Positions 8,258-16,326 of a stretch of 58,991 nt of DNA are shown piece by piece; within the stretch, counting starts at the first letter, position 1, and every line of letters starts with the position of its first letter. The notes beneath the pieces were generated by a model. The model was not told the origin of the DNA and did not search any database. It was given only the letters and a program-made list of their open reading frames with translations. The translations under genes and the position numbers were made by a program. The DNA is from a bacterium (GTDB lineage Bacteria > Vulcanimicrobiota > Xenobia > Xenobiales > JADMJV01), in the NCBI GenBank assembly GCA_018266105.1, contig JAFEBA010000006.1, forward strand, positions 133,702 through 192,692, read 5' to 3'.

Positions 8258-10099
8258 ATGAAGCGCCTTGGGATTCCACTGATAATTTTGGCCAGCCTGG
8301 CCCTGGGCTGTGGAAGCGGAAGTTCCCGCTCCGATGGGCTTTTTGGCTCTTTTGGAGCAGGCTCCAATGGACGCACCATCACCATTAAGAACGTGGCACT
8401 GGACCAGCTTCAAGTCGGAGGTGATCGCCCGGACACCCTGGACGTTGAGGGCTTTAATGCGCAGGGTGTGCGCGTCTTCGGACCGGTGCGTTTTCCTTTG
8501 GCCACCAGCAACGCGATTCCCAACATCCCTCCGGAAGTGGTTCGACTTGAACTGGACTTCCTGCGCAATAACGGTTTCCGACTGTTTCGCGCGGACGCCG
8601 GACTGACCAGCAGCAATAGCGAGATTGTGCCCCTGATGCAGCTGACAGCGCCCAATGACAGTGAATTTCGTATCACTGCGAACGGTGCCGGCGGATTCAG
8701 CTTGAGCCGCCAGATCATCGGAGATGCTCCCAGCCCGAGCGATGTCAGGTCCAAACTGGACGCCACAAATATGGTCTTTAAAGGCGTCTGTTACTCGCCC
8801 GCTCCCATTAACTTCTCGAACAAGGACGCACCGGCAGTGGGAGATCTTTTCTGGGATAGCTTCAAGGCCGGACCCGATGACATTTTCGATTGGGGTGCCC
8901 TGTTTCTGGACTTTTATGACCCCAACGTGGGTCAGTCGCGTGCGGATATCAAAACCATCCGAAACATGGGCTGCAACTCTTTGCGTCTGTATTCGGCCAT
9001 CAGCTATCACCTCAATGACGACGGAACCTTTCCCGATCTGTCTGCCCCAACCACCCATCGCTTCAGCCATAAGAAGTTTCTCGATGCCTGCTGGAACAAC
9101 AATGACCGGCCCATCTATGTGTTGGTGGACATTCCCATGCCGACGGAGTGTTTCCGGCGCTATCTCAAAGATGCCGAGGACATTCCCGCCGGTCCTGATA
9201 GAGATCGGATCAAGGCCCAACGAGCCGCGAAGATCGCCTGGTGGGAAGCCAATCTGAGGGCCACCGTGGAAGATCTGTCTTCTCATCCAGCAGTTATCGG
9301 CTTCAACATTATGAATGAGCAGGACGGCAACGAGTGGTCTCATCCCAACCAAGGCGCCGGTCCAGACGATCAGGAGTCCCAGTTCTTTTATGCGCAGTCG
9401 ATCAAATACGCCTCGATCGTGAAGGGGGTGGACAACACAAAACTGTGTGGCTGGGCTTTCCATGACTCGCCCGCGCTGGTCAAGTTTGCTTCCAATTTTC
9501 CCACCAACGGGCTGAAATACTTTGAGCAGCTCAAGCAATACTTCGATTACTACGGGATCAACTCGTACCAGAAGACTTCGCTCGATTCTATCGGCGGTAA
9601 AGGTCAGCCTGGGAGCTACGCCGATCTGCCTGACAACATGGCGCTGCCGGTGCTCTTTACTGAGCTGGGCTGGCCTGCCACCGGCCACGATAACAGCAAT
9701 CAGTTGATCGATACCCCCGCCACTCAGGCTGCCACCGCCCAAACCTTGGGCACGGTTGTGCCTCAGGTCTATCAGAACAAGCTGTACATGGGCTGCTTCT
9801 ACTTTGAGTTTGCCGACGAATGGTGGAAGCAGGATGTGGGTCTTCCCTATACCTGGGACCCGGGCAACCCGGACGGCGGCCGCCCGAACGGTTTTGGGGA
9901 CGAAGAGGGTTTCGGCCTGTTCTCGGTGGCCCGCCAGGGGGGGCGGCCCAACCAGGATGACAACTATATTACGTTTGGTCCCGATCCTAAAGCGCCGTTT
10001 GGTCCTAAAGGTCCTAAGCTTCCATTCGACAAGATCACGGGCCGCCAGCCCATCATTGACGCTCTCAAAGCCGCCTTCAGTGCGGTTCAGGACAGCTGA
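8258..10099 (+). CDS. Lipoprotein with (beta/alpha)8 glycosidase domain, clan GH-A-like
   Basis: 613 residues. Signal peptide with lipobox LALGC; Cys18 would be lipidated, placing it in the outer envelope. About residues 30-165 form a beta-rich N-terminal domain. From about 170 (VFKGVCYSPAPINF) a TIM barrel follows. Glu354 in FNIMNEQDGN is the expected acid/base (NE motif at the end of strand 4), and Glu469 in VLFTELGWPATG the expected nucleophile (strand 7), the arrangement of clan GH-A and closest in feel to GH17/GH72/GH5 enzymes. YFEFADEWWK follows as in strand 8. It likely cuts or rearranges a beta-glucan outside the cell; the exact family cannot be set by eye. The complementary strand carries a long spurious open frame. 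Confidence 0.82.
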   Translation: MKRLGIPLIILASLALGCGSGSSRSDGLFGSFGAGSNGRTITIKNVALDQLQVGGDRPDTLDVEGFNAQGVRVFGPVRFPLATSNAIPNIPPEVVRLELDFLRNNGFRLFRADAGLTSSNSEIVPLMQLTAPNDSEFRITANGAGGFSLSRQIIGDAPSPSDVRSKLDATNMVFKGVCYSPAPINFSNKDAPAVGDLFWDSFKAGPDDIFDWGALFLDFYDPNVGQSRADIKTIRNMGCNSLRLYSAISYHLNDDGTFPDLSAPTTHRFSHKKFLDACWNNNDRPIYVLVDIPMPTECFRRYLKDAEDIPAGPDRDRIKAQRAAKIAWWEANLRATVEDLSSHPAVIGFNIMNEQDGNEWSHPNQGAGPDDQESQFFYAQSIKYASIVKGVDNTKLCGWAFHDSPALVKFASNFPTNGLKYFEQLKQYFDYYGINSYQKTSLDSIGGKGQPGSYADLPDNMALPVLFTELGWPATGHDNSNQLIDTPATQAATAQTLGTVVPQVYQNKLYMGCFYFEFADEWWKQDVGLPYTWDPGNPDGGRPNGFGDEEGFGLFSVARQGGRPNQDDNYITFGPDPKAPFGPKGPKLPFDKITGRQPIIDALKAAFSAVQDS

Positions 10100-10356
10100 G
10101 CCGAGTCTTATCCTCCGGAGAAAGCCAGGTTCACCGAGATGACCAGTTGGCCGAACCTTTACTTGCGCATGCCGGCCGATGCTGGCTGAATGATCACTTC
10201 AAATCTTGAAATATCGCAAAGAGGCCAGGATCTTTGTCATTTCTGAACGAGTCAGGGCATCCTGATCATATCCCGCTGAATCAAAACCCAATGGGCGGGG
10301 GAGAAGGGCTGCCGGACATTGCAGGGCCTCCCATTGCACCGGCAAACCAGATCTGC

Positions 10357-10830
10357 GTGAAAAGGCTGTTCATCTTCCTGATGGTTTTATCCGGGCCGGG
10401 CTGGGCCCAACCAGAGCCGGCTCGGGCAGAGCGGTTGCGTCCGGTTTTGAACCTGCTGCAACGCCTGCAGGTGAAGGTCTACCGAGACCAGGATTGGTGC
10501 CAGTGTTTCCAGTATTCGCGCGGTACGTTTATGAGGTCTAGCCACGAGAGCACCTGTGGGTTATTCTCCGAAAGGAGCAGGCCTTTCGATGGCCGAGCGG
10601 ACCTCGACTTCCGGAAGTTAGCCCGGACTCGCAAGAACTGCGGTCTTGACTTTTACTGGGTCACCGCCCGTTACGCCCAGAACCGCATTGCCCACGCGGA
10701 ATTCGCTTTGGCCGGCTGGAGCCGTACCTCCTACCACTACCAACCGGGTTATCAGCTTCCACCCGACGAGGGCCGCCATTTCCGCTACCGCCGCATCAAC
10801 AAAGACTTCTATTTATGTGAGGAAGATTAG
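10357..10830 (+). CDS. Secreted protein of unknown function
   Basis: 157 residues from GTG 10357 (VKRLFIFLMVLSGPGWAQ, a good Sec signal peptide with cleavage after WAQ or nearby). The same frame is open further upstream to an ATG at 10234, but that adds a Pro/Gly-rich stretch without coding character. The mature part has four to five Cys (WCQCF, STCGLF, KNCGLDF, YLCEE) and is rich in Arg/Tyr (YRYRRINKDFYLCEED), suggesting a small disulfide-bonded domain. No family is recognised. It ends 5 bp before the convergent DUF885 gene. Confidence 0.65.
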   Translation: MKRLFIFLMVLSGPGWAQPEPARAERLRPVLNLLQRLQVKVYRDQDWCQCFQYSRGTFMRSSHESTCGLFSERSRPFDGRADLDFRKLARTRKNCGLDFYWVTARYAQNRIAHAEFALAGWSRTSYHYQPGYQLPPDEGRHFRYRRINKDFYLCEED

Positions 10831-10834
10831 CTCC

Positions 10835-12541
10835 TCAGCGTAAGCTCTCACGTACGGCTTTGGCCAGCAAGTCTGGGGGCAGAAGGCCCTGGTCCAGAAG
10901 GAAGTTGTTGAATTTCAGGCGGTCGAATTTCTTGCCCAGTCTCAGTTCCGTCTCCATACGCAGTTCCAGAAGGCGCGCATAGCCATAGAAATAAGTGCCG
11001 GCCTGACCTGGGGCTCTGAAAGTGTAGCGGTCGATTTCCTGTTTGGCCATGGCCGGGGAGACGCCCACTTCTTCCAGTAACACTCGACGCGCTTCATCCA
11101 CGGAAATCAATCCCAGGTTCAACATCGGATCCAGAAAGGCACGGGCCGCCCTGAGCAAGCGAACCTGCAGCGCGATCAACTGGCCTTCCACGGGATGATA
11201 AGGCAGCATCTCGGCTTCGCTGTACAGCGCCCAGCCCTCCACATTGACGCTGTTGTAGGCGTAGAGCACACGCGCCTTGGAGATGCCTCGCTCGACCATG
11301 GCAGTAAACTGCAGTTCGTGGCCCGGGCGGCCCTCGTGAGCGCTGACCGTCCAGGTGGCGGCCGGAAAATTGAAATCGTCGTATTGCTGTTCTCCCACAC
11401 TCAAAGGCAGCACGAAGGTGCCCTTTTCGCCCTGATTGCCCACCATGGGAGGGGGTTCCATGTGGGGCGCCGGCTGAGCGGCGGACTCAGCCTCGCTGGC
11501 CAGCCTCATCTGCATCGGCCGATTCGGCAGATCGACCACCCGGAACTGCCGAATCTTGTCTTCGATCTTGCGGTTGTGTTCGAGGTATTCGGCCTGCAGT
11601 CGGTTGTCCGGGATCTTGTCCTTCTTGAGCTCACGAATCACCTGGAGGTAGGTTCCGGCTTTGAGACCTTTGGACCGGGCCACCAATGGCGCCAGCGTCT
11701 CAAGGGCCGCTCGGGTTTCCATAAACTCCACCTGGGCACTGGCTATCAGGGCCTGCGGCTCAATCGGTATCCCGTATTTCTTTAGCGTAAATGCATACAA
11801 CTCGGGCGGCAGGCGAAAATCCGCCCGTGCCAGGGGTAACACCACGCTTTTCTGCCACTGGCTGTATTCGGCCAGTTGCCGGTCCATGGCGGCCAGAGCC
11901 TCATCCGCGCCGCCAATTTGATACTGGTTGAACAGCTTGCGAATGCCCTGTGCATAGGTCGAGGCGTTGGCGATCGATTCTTCCACCCGAGCTCGGGTCG
12001 GGCCCAGGCGGCCTTCCCCTCGACTGGCTTCAAATCGCTGTCGGGCCAGGCTACAGAAGGGCGTGCTGCCCGGATAGAGACCTACGTAGCGCTGCAGTAA
12101 CTCCACCGCCTTGCCTCGCCGTTGCGGCGCCACCTGCTCGCCGAGAAGCCCCTTCAGGCCTCCAAACATATGGCCGGGAGCGTCGGTCCAGGACATCATG
12201 TACTTCTGCTGCAGGCGCAGCCCTTCGTTGTCTCGCTCCAGGGCGCCGATCAAAATATTCAGGTCCTGGCGGACGTTCTCATCGCGGGCCGCATCCAGTT
12301 CCCGCCGCAAACTGGTCAGCAAGGCATCGTTGGAGAGGCGTTGCCGATCTTCCAGTTCCGGGCCCAGGTCGGTAGCCAGTCCGTCGAACTGAGTCATGCC
12401 GTTGATGGAAGCCGACTCCGGCACAAAGCGTGCGTCCGCCTCAATCACGGGCAGGGTTAAACGATCGCTTTCGCTCACCCAGGCCCGATCCTGACCCCAG
12501 ACCGCCCATGACAATGCCAACCACAAAATTGCTACTTTCAT
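10835..12541 (-). CDS. DUF885-family secreted metal-dependent hydrolase
   Basis: 568 residues with a cleavable signal peptide (MKVAILWLALSWAVWGQ). The signature HEGRPGHELQF near residue 400 is the HExxPGH box of DUF885 proteins, followed by the typical YNSVNVEGWALYSEAEML and, later, EEVGVSPAMAKQEIDRYTFRAPGQAGTYFYGYARLLELR. The family is helical and resembles zincin-like carboxypeptidases; His, Glu and a downstream Glu (EGWALY) are the presumed metal ligands. Function is presumably periplasmic peptide or small-molecule hydrolysis. The ATG at 12541 lies 46 bp from the oppositely oriented promoter at 12587. Confidence 0.9.
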   Translation of the reverse strand: MKVAILWLALSWAVWGQDRAWVSESDRLTLPVIEADARFVPESASINGMTQFDGLATDLGPELEDRQRLSNDALLTSLRRELDAARDENVRQDLNILIGALERDNEGLRLQQKYMMSWTDAPGHMFGGLKGLLGEQVAPQRRGKAVELLQRYVGLYPGSTPFCSLARQRFEASRGEGRLGPTRARVEESIANASTYAQGIRKLFNQYQIGGADEALAAMDRQLAEYSQWQKSVVLPLARADFRLPPELYAFTLKKYGIPIEPQALIASAQVEFMETRAALETLAPLVARSKGLKAGTYLQVIRELKKDKIPDNRLQAEYLEHNRKIEDKIRQFRVVDLPNRPMQMRLASEAESAAQPAPHMEPPPMVGNQGEKGTFVLPLSVGEQQYDDFNFPAATWTVSAHEGRPGHELQFTAMVERGISKARVLYAYNSVNVEGWALYSEAEMLPYHPVEGQLIALQVRLLRAARAFLDPMLNLGLISVDEARRVLLEEVGVSPAMAKQEIDRYTFRAPGQAGTYFYGYARLLELRMETELRLGKKFDRLKFNNFLLDQGLLPPDLLAKAVRESLR

Positions 12542-12586
12542 AGGCCGAAGCTACGCCCCGTCATACCCAACCGCCTCCAGCCCGGC

Positions 12587-12615
12587 TTGACATGAAAATC
12601 TTGGATCTCTATACT
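12587..12615 (+). promoter_or_regulatory. Near-consensus sigma70-type promoter of the Cys leader/mtn-like operon
   Basis: TTGACA at 12587-12592, a 17-nt spacer, and TATACT at 12610-12615. The expected start point (about 7 nt after the -10) falls on or next to the A of the ATG at 12622, so the leader peptide would be translated from a leaderless transcript. Confidence 0.8.
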
Positions 12616-12621
12616 CGGGGC

Positions 12622-12693
12622 ATGTATACCATTCCGATGAGCCCCTGTTGTTGTCTGGACACTCGGGATGGTAGGTGTCCGGCTAGCGCTTAA
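12622..12693 (+). CDS. Leaderless Cys-rich leader peptide (23 residues)
   Basis: The ORF begins at the predicted transcription start, reads MYTIPMSPCCC at its N-terminus, has a fourth Cys near residue 19 and ends PASA-stop. Three consecutive TGT codons (residues 9-11) sit immediately before a hairpin (12657-12680) and 25 nt before a second Cys codon. A strong terminator follows 22 nt after the stop. This is the arrangement of a translation-controlled attenuator sensing charged tRNA-Cys. It precedes genes that look like methionine salvage, i.e. sulfur recycling, so the amino acid sensed makes sense. The peptide itself is probably not functional. Alternative: a small RNA with a fortuitous ORF. 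Confidence 0.6.
   Translation: MYTIPMSPCCCLDTRDGRCPASA
12657..12680 (+). promoter_or_regulatory. Leader hairpin inside the Cys peptide ORF
   Basis: GGACAC (12657-12662) pairs with GTGTCC (12675-12680) around a 12-nt loop. It starts one codon after the TGT triplet, so a ribosome paused on those codons would cover its left arm. GGGA in the loop region (12665-12668) could alternatively pair with TCCC of the terminator stem; that pairing is weak on paper. Confidence 0.5.
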
Positions 12694-12715
12694 CAGCCGC
12701 CAAGATTGTCAGGAC

Positions 12716-12746
12716 AAAACCTCCCCTTCGCTCGGGAGGTTTTTTT
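12716..12746 (+). terminator. Intrinsic terminator/attenuator before the mtnB-like gene
   Basis: AAAACCTCCC (12716-12725) pairs with GGGAGGTTTT (12734-12743) around an 8-nt loop, and the T run extends from 12740 to 12746. It lies 22 nt after the leader-peptide stop and 51 nt before the ATG of the downstream gene, where an attenuator is expected. Confidence 0.85.
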
Positions 12747-12797
12747 GTGTCATCAATTCCTCTCGGTTGCAGGGGCGAGTATTCGAGAGGAATCCTT

Positions 12798-13402
12798 ATG
12801 AAGAATAGACGCTATAACATTTCCCTGGACGTGCCCTGGAGGTCTGGAACCGCCTCCCTCAAAACTCCGGAAGATATTTTGGGCTCTTACTGGCCTTAGA
12901 CAATCAACTCAGGGTCTTTGCCTACCAGCCCGGTCGAGTCAAAATGGGACCCAAGCATATTTTGACTTTGGCTCGAGAGGAAGCGCTCGAGCACCCACAG
13001 TCCCCGGCGGTCAGAATCTACAGGCAGCTCCACTCCAGCACTCAAGCGCCGCTGATCTTCTCTCTCAAATCGGTCTCCACGTTGCTGGGTGCCCACTACT
13101 GGCTTGAGGCCGGGCTGGTTGGCCTGCCTGAAGCTTCCATCGTTGCGGTGGTGGGCCAAGCATCCAGCCTACAGCCCAAGGAGGACCAGGGAGCCTTGCT
13201 GGTGGATGGAGAGGGACTTTTTGTCTGGGGCGCTGACTTGGAATCAGTCCGAGACCGTTTGGAATGGCTGGACTTCCAGCTTGACTTCCAGCTGCAGTTG
13301 CTTTCTTTGCCCGAGCAGCGTCTGCGACGCGGACCGGTCCTGGATGGTGGCTGGCGTCTCCCCCCGCTTCCCCACGCTCCCACCGGAATCTTCAGCATCT
13401 AA
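12798..13402 (+). CDS. MtnB-like class II aldolase-fold protein, frameshifted near its start
   Basis: A good start (GAGAGGA, 6 nt, ATG 12798) opens MKNRRYNISLDVP, but that frame stops at 12899. From CTG 12836 the -1 frame continues without interruption as LEVWNRLPQNSGRYFGLL and on to a stop at 13402; no start codon exists in that frame before ATG 12944. One extra C in the CCC at 12834-12836 would restore a single frame of about 201 residues. The C-terminal part, GALLVDGEGLFVWGADLESVRDRLEWLDFQ, matches the closing segment of MtnB/fuculose-aldolase-type class II aldolases (HGLxVWG...E.LE..). Such enzymes dehydrate methylthioribulose-1-phosphate. The N-terminal zinc-binding part is much shorter than usual, so catalytic competence is doubtful. 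A sequencing error, a real mutation and programmed frameshifting are all possible. Confidence 0.6.
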
Positions 13403-13405
13403 GTC

Positions 13406-13621
13406 ATGAAACATCAGCACGCATTTGCCGTTTTAGGTCGTCAACTCAACCGTCAGGACTTCAACCTGCTGCTGTTGGTTCACAATTTTCCGAGGGTGCC
13501 CATGAACCATCTCGAAAAGGCGCAGCCACCGCGGCGCCGGCGCGTTTTTTCCGAGCGCTTTCGCCGGTTGTATGAACGTTCCCTAATTCGTCCCGAGCAA
13601 GATGGCTGGAGTCTCTCATGA
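13406..13621 (+). CDS. Short hypothetical protein between mtnB-like and mtnD-like genes
   Basis: 71 residues, start ATG 3 nt after the preceding stop, very basic in the middle (PPRRRRVFSERFRRLYERSL). No ribosome-binding site, no family recognised. It may be a small protein of this operon or chance coding in a decayed segment. Confidence 0.35.
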   Translation: MKHQHAFAVLGRQLNRQDFNLLLLVHNFPRVPMNHLEKAQPPRRRRVFSERFRRLYERSLIRPEQDGWSLS

Positions 13622-13636
13622 ATTGGAACCGGGGTT

Positions 13637-13852
13637 GTGAACTGGAATTTGCAGGTCCTGGCGGCCTCGTCACGGGATGAGCAGGACAGCATCCCGGAAC
13701 CTCGGGCCGACGAGAACGGTACCCATCCCGGCCCCCCTTGTGACCGGTATCGGGCAACCTTGTTTGCTCCAGGCTTCTGCTGGTGCTCTCGTCCACGGGC
13801 TGAACACTCCGGTGAGATCGTGCGTCTGGCCGAGCAACTGCTGAAGCTTTGA
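13637..13852 (+). CDS. Short hypothetical protein, possibly a remnant
   Basis: 71 residues from GTG 13637 (NWNLQVLAASSRDEQDSIPE...). The second half has three Cys (PPCDRYRATLFAPGFCWCSRP) and a helical end (EIVRLAEQLLKL). A competing short frame starts at ATG 13618, overlapping the previous stop, and ends after 20 codons. The two frames together look like a damaged gene. No family recognised. Confidence 0.35.
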   Translation: MNWNLQVLAASSRDEQDSIPEPRADENGTHPGPPCDRYRATLFAPGFCWCSRPRAEHSGEIVRLAEQLLKL

Positions 13853-13871
13853 GTCTGATTGGAGAATCACA

Positions 13872-14348
13872 ATGAGAGCCCGTCACCATTATCCTCTGCA
13901 AGAGTGGCTTCGTTCCGAAGAGGCCTCACAATTGCTCAGCTCGCTGGGAATTTCTTATCACTTTTGGGAGTTGGCCGGTTGGGAGCTTCGTATTCCCGCG
14001 GTTCTTGCCCAGGGTCCTTTTCGCTACGCCTTCACCATGGACTTCAGCCCCAGAGGTATTCCTTATCTGGACGGCAGTCCTTGGGGAACCCTGCCACTGC
14101 ATTATCATACCGACATGGAGGCCCGTTTGATGCTGTCCGGGCGGCTCACCATGAGAGTCCAGCCGGTCCCGGGCCAGCTGCTGGAGGTGGAGCTTTTTCC
14201 CGGCGACTTTGTGGTGCTTCCTCCGGGAATCTGGCACCGATTTGATCTGGTCGATCGTAGTCCGCTGAGCTGTCTGTGCCTGGCCACCGAGGCGGACTCT
14301 CTGGCCCCACTCTTTCCGGGCAGTATCCTGTCAAGGCACGGAAACTAG
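13872..14348 (+). CDS. Acireductone dioxygenase-like cupin (MtnD-like)
   Basis: 158 residues, GGAG 8 nt before the ATG. The cupin motif LHYHTDMEARLMLSGRLTM provides HxHxxxE, and FPGDFVVLPPGIWHRFDL provides the last His, i.e. the 3-His/1-Glu metal site of acireductone dioxygenases. The surrounding order (metal motif, G-D-x-x-x-x-P-x-G-x-x-H-x-F-D) also fits ARD. The enzyme would oxidise acireductone to the keto-acid of methionine in methionine salvage. Neighbourhood with an MtnB-like gene supports this; mtnA, mtnC and mtnN are not in the window. A different small-substrate cupin dioxygenase is the alternative. Confidence 0.68.
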   Translation: MRARHHYPLQEWLRSEEASQLLSSLGISYHFWELAGWELRIPAVLAQGPFRYAFTMDFSPRGIPYLDGSPWGTLPLHYHTDMEARLMLSGRLTMRVQPVPGQLLEVELFPGDFVVLPPGIWHRFDLVDRSPLSCLCLATEADSLAPLFPGSILSRHGN

Positions 14349-14561
14349 AAGCTATTGACAATCAGCCTCAGATGCTCGATTTTGCAACATTTGCCTCATC
14401 CAAGGAGCGGATGCTGCAACGACGCCAATAAGTCGCTGAGGGTCAACAGCTCCCAGGAGCCCGGCCTGAGTCCGGGACCGACCTGAAATCATTTTACAAG
14501 CTGTTTACAACCTGGCGAGGTGTTTTATTCGTGTTTGCAGGGCGCGGAGTAATCTTGGCCT

Positions 14562-15296
14562 ATGAACGCTATGCCTTATATGCAAACCGCCACCCCCCTC
14601 ACGTTTCCTCAGTTGAATTTCTCACCCACCTTCGGCGCAGCCCAGATGCAGAACGCGTTCGTTTCTCCGCTGGCGTTCGACCCGATGTCGGCGCAGATGT
14701 TCTCGCTGAATCAGCAGTTTATGCTGGGAATGTCGCAGATGATCAACCAGTGGTTTGCGATGGCCCAGAGCCTGAATTTGAATCCTGGCTCCCTGGGTTT
14801 GCCCGGTGCTCCCGCCGGCACGTCCGCTTCGGCAGGCCCGGTTCCCACCAGCCAGAGTTCGGTCGCGGCCCCGGCCGGCCCCAGCGACGGCAGCATTCCT
14901 CCGAAGGTTCAGAAGTTGATCGACATGGCCGAATCCAAGCAGGGAGCGCCTTATGTCTTCGGCGCTGCCGGCCCGAGCAAGTTCGATTGCTCCGGCCTGG
15001 TCAGCTGGGCCCTGAAACAGGCTGGCTCCAGCGTTGCGCGCATGTCGGCCGACGGGCTCAAGAGCCATTATGCCAAAAGCGCCGTTTCCAAAGATGAATT
15101 GAAGCCTGGAGACCTGGTCTTCTTTTACTCACCTAATGACCGCGGTATCAAGCCCGGTCACGCCACCCACGTAGAGATTTATCTGGGCAACGGCATGACC
15201 ATGGGCACTGACAATCCGAAAGAAGGCGCCAGAATTGAGCCTATCAACTGGAAGACCTTCATCGGCGGTGCTCGCCCTCCCGAGCTGCAGGCTTGA
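14562..15296 (+). CDS. NlpC/P60 cell-wall peptidase without a Sec signal
   Basis: 244 residues. The C-terminal NlpC/P60 domain (about 115-240) has the catalytic Cys in KFDCSGLVSWAL and the His in GHATHVEIYLGNG, plus the LKPGDLVFFYS strand. It should hydrolyse gamma-D-Glu-diamino acid bonds in peptidoglycan peptides or act as an amidase. The first 110 residues are Met/Gln/Asn/Phe/Pro-rich (MNAMPYMQTATPLTFPQL) and unstructured, with no hydrophobic signal helix. That is unusual for a wall hydrolase and suggests non-Sec export or an intracellular role. GGAG lies 12 nt upstream of the ATG, rather far. Confidence 0.86.
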   Translation: MNAMPYMQTATPLTFPQLNFSPTFGAAQMQNAFVSPLAFDPMSAQMFSLNQQFMLGMSQMINQWFAMAQSLNLNPGSLGLPGAPAGTSASAGPVPTSQSSVAAPAGPSDGSIPPKVQKLIDMAESKQGAPYVFGAAGPSKFDCSGLVSWALKQAGSSVARMSADGLKSHYAKSAVSKDELKPGDLVFFYSPNDRGIKPGHATHVEIYLGNGMTMGTDNPKEGARIEPINWKTFIGGARPPELQA

Positions 15297-15387
15297 GGCG
15301 CGGCTGCGGCTAGCCTCGCACAAAATCATCACACATCGTTAACCTGTTTTCCGGGTTTTCCCCCGACCGAGCAGGTAGGCTGGGTGC

Positions 15388-16326
15388 ATGATCAACATCA
15401 ATGCAGTCCAGAGCCGCCGGCTTGCGACCCTAAACTCTCCTCAGCCTCCTGAACCGCCGGAAGCGCCCGGGCCTCCCAAGGATAGCAGCCTGCTGGGCAA
15501 GACGGTGGGAGTGTTGGCGGCCACAGGCAGCGGTGCCCTGGGTCTGGTCTACGGAAGCGCCAAGGGTTTGGTGCGCGGAGTCGCGCACCTGCCCGAGTCA
15601 GCCAGGTTGGGCGCCCACTACGGCACCCGAGTGGCCGAGCCACTGACGCGCACCCTGGGGGCGGCCGTAGCCGTGTCCTTGACGGGCCTGATCGGGGCCG
15701 TCTTCGTGGTGGGTGCGGCCGTGGCGCCGGTGGCGGGCTTTCTGCAGGGCGTTGTGGAGGGGGCGGCCGAGCAAGGTCCGCTTGTGCAAAAACTAGTTAA
15801 ACAATCGGGCGATTTGGGCGCGACCGGTGGAAGCGCGGTTTTGGGCGCTGTGGGGGGCGCTCTGGGGGCGGTGGCCGGACTATGCACCTTGCCCACCATT
15901 CTCTATCCGCCCCTGGGTCGCAAACTCATTCCCGAGGCGGTGCGCACCGGGGCCCGAGTTGGCTCTGATGTCGGCCGCAAAGCAGGGTCCACGCTGGGTC
16001 AAGGGCTCGGCCTGGGAGTGGGCGCAGTGGCCGGTGGAGTTGCCGCCGGAGTGGTCTCAACCCCGCAGGGATTGAGCGAGTCCAAAGAGGCGATAGGACA
16101 GGTTGTGAAAGGGGCGGCCCGACTGCCCGAGGGGGCCGTGCACATCTGGCAGGACCTGCAATCGGGGGCCGAGGTCGCCGCAAAATATAGCGGAGGCGCC
16201 CTGGGAGGCCTGGCCGGCGCGGTGCTGGGGCCAGCCACGACGGTGGTGAGCGAAGGCGCCAGTGCGGCGGCCCAATGGGCTAAATGGGGTTATCATTCGG
16301 TGCTACCAGCTGCAAATCAGGCGTAG
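15388..16326 (+). CDS. Ala/Gly-rich hydrophobic protein with MINI-type N-terminal tag
   Basis: 312 residues. The N-terminus MININAVQSRRLATLNSPQP followed by PPEPPEAPGPPKDSS belongs to the short M-[KQRN]-[IV] tag group seen in six other proteins here. The rest is a chain of Ala/Gly/Val-rich segments (GVLAATGSGALGLVYG, LIGAVFVVGAAVAPVAGFLQG, GGSAVLGAVGGALGAVAGL), with helix-helix packing motifs typical of membrane-inserting or pore-like proteins, alternating with short amphipathic stretches. Similar segments recur in the 25965-27821 and 31511-32755 products. No enzyme motif. Converges with the small gene at 16317, overlapping it by 10 bp. Confidence 0.78.
   Translation: MININAVQSRRLATLNSPQPPEPPEAPGPPKDSSLLGKTVGVLAATGSGALGLVYGSAKGLVRGVAHLPESARLGAHYGTRVAEPLTRTLGAAVAVSLTGLIGAVFVVGAAVAPVAGFLQGVVEGAAEQGPLVQKLVKQSGDLGATGGSAVLGAVGGALGAVAGLCTLPTILYPPLGRKLIPEAVRTGARVGSDVGRKAGSTLGQGLGLGVGAVAGGVAAGVVSTPQGLSESKEAIGQVVKGAARLPEGAVHIWQDLQSGAEVAAKYSGGALGGLAGAVLGPATTVVSEGASAAAQWAKWGYHSVLPAANQA

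Noticed and set aside
7982..9742. Long minus-strand open frame (586 codons) antisense to the GH-like lipoprotein gene
   Set aside because: Composition is a mirror of the real gene, no recognisable domain, and the plus-strand product has a lipobox and catalytic motifs.
12622..12746. SAM or other known riboswitch ahead of the mtn-like genes
   Set aside because: The transcript starts at 12622, leaving only about 95 nt before the terminator and no recognisable S-box, SAM-II or similar core; a Cys-codon leader explains it better.
13618..13680. 20-codon ORF overlapping the previous stop
   Set aside because: Too short, and in conflict with the better frame from 13637; kept only as a hint of gene decay.
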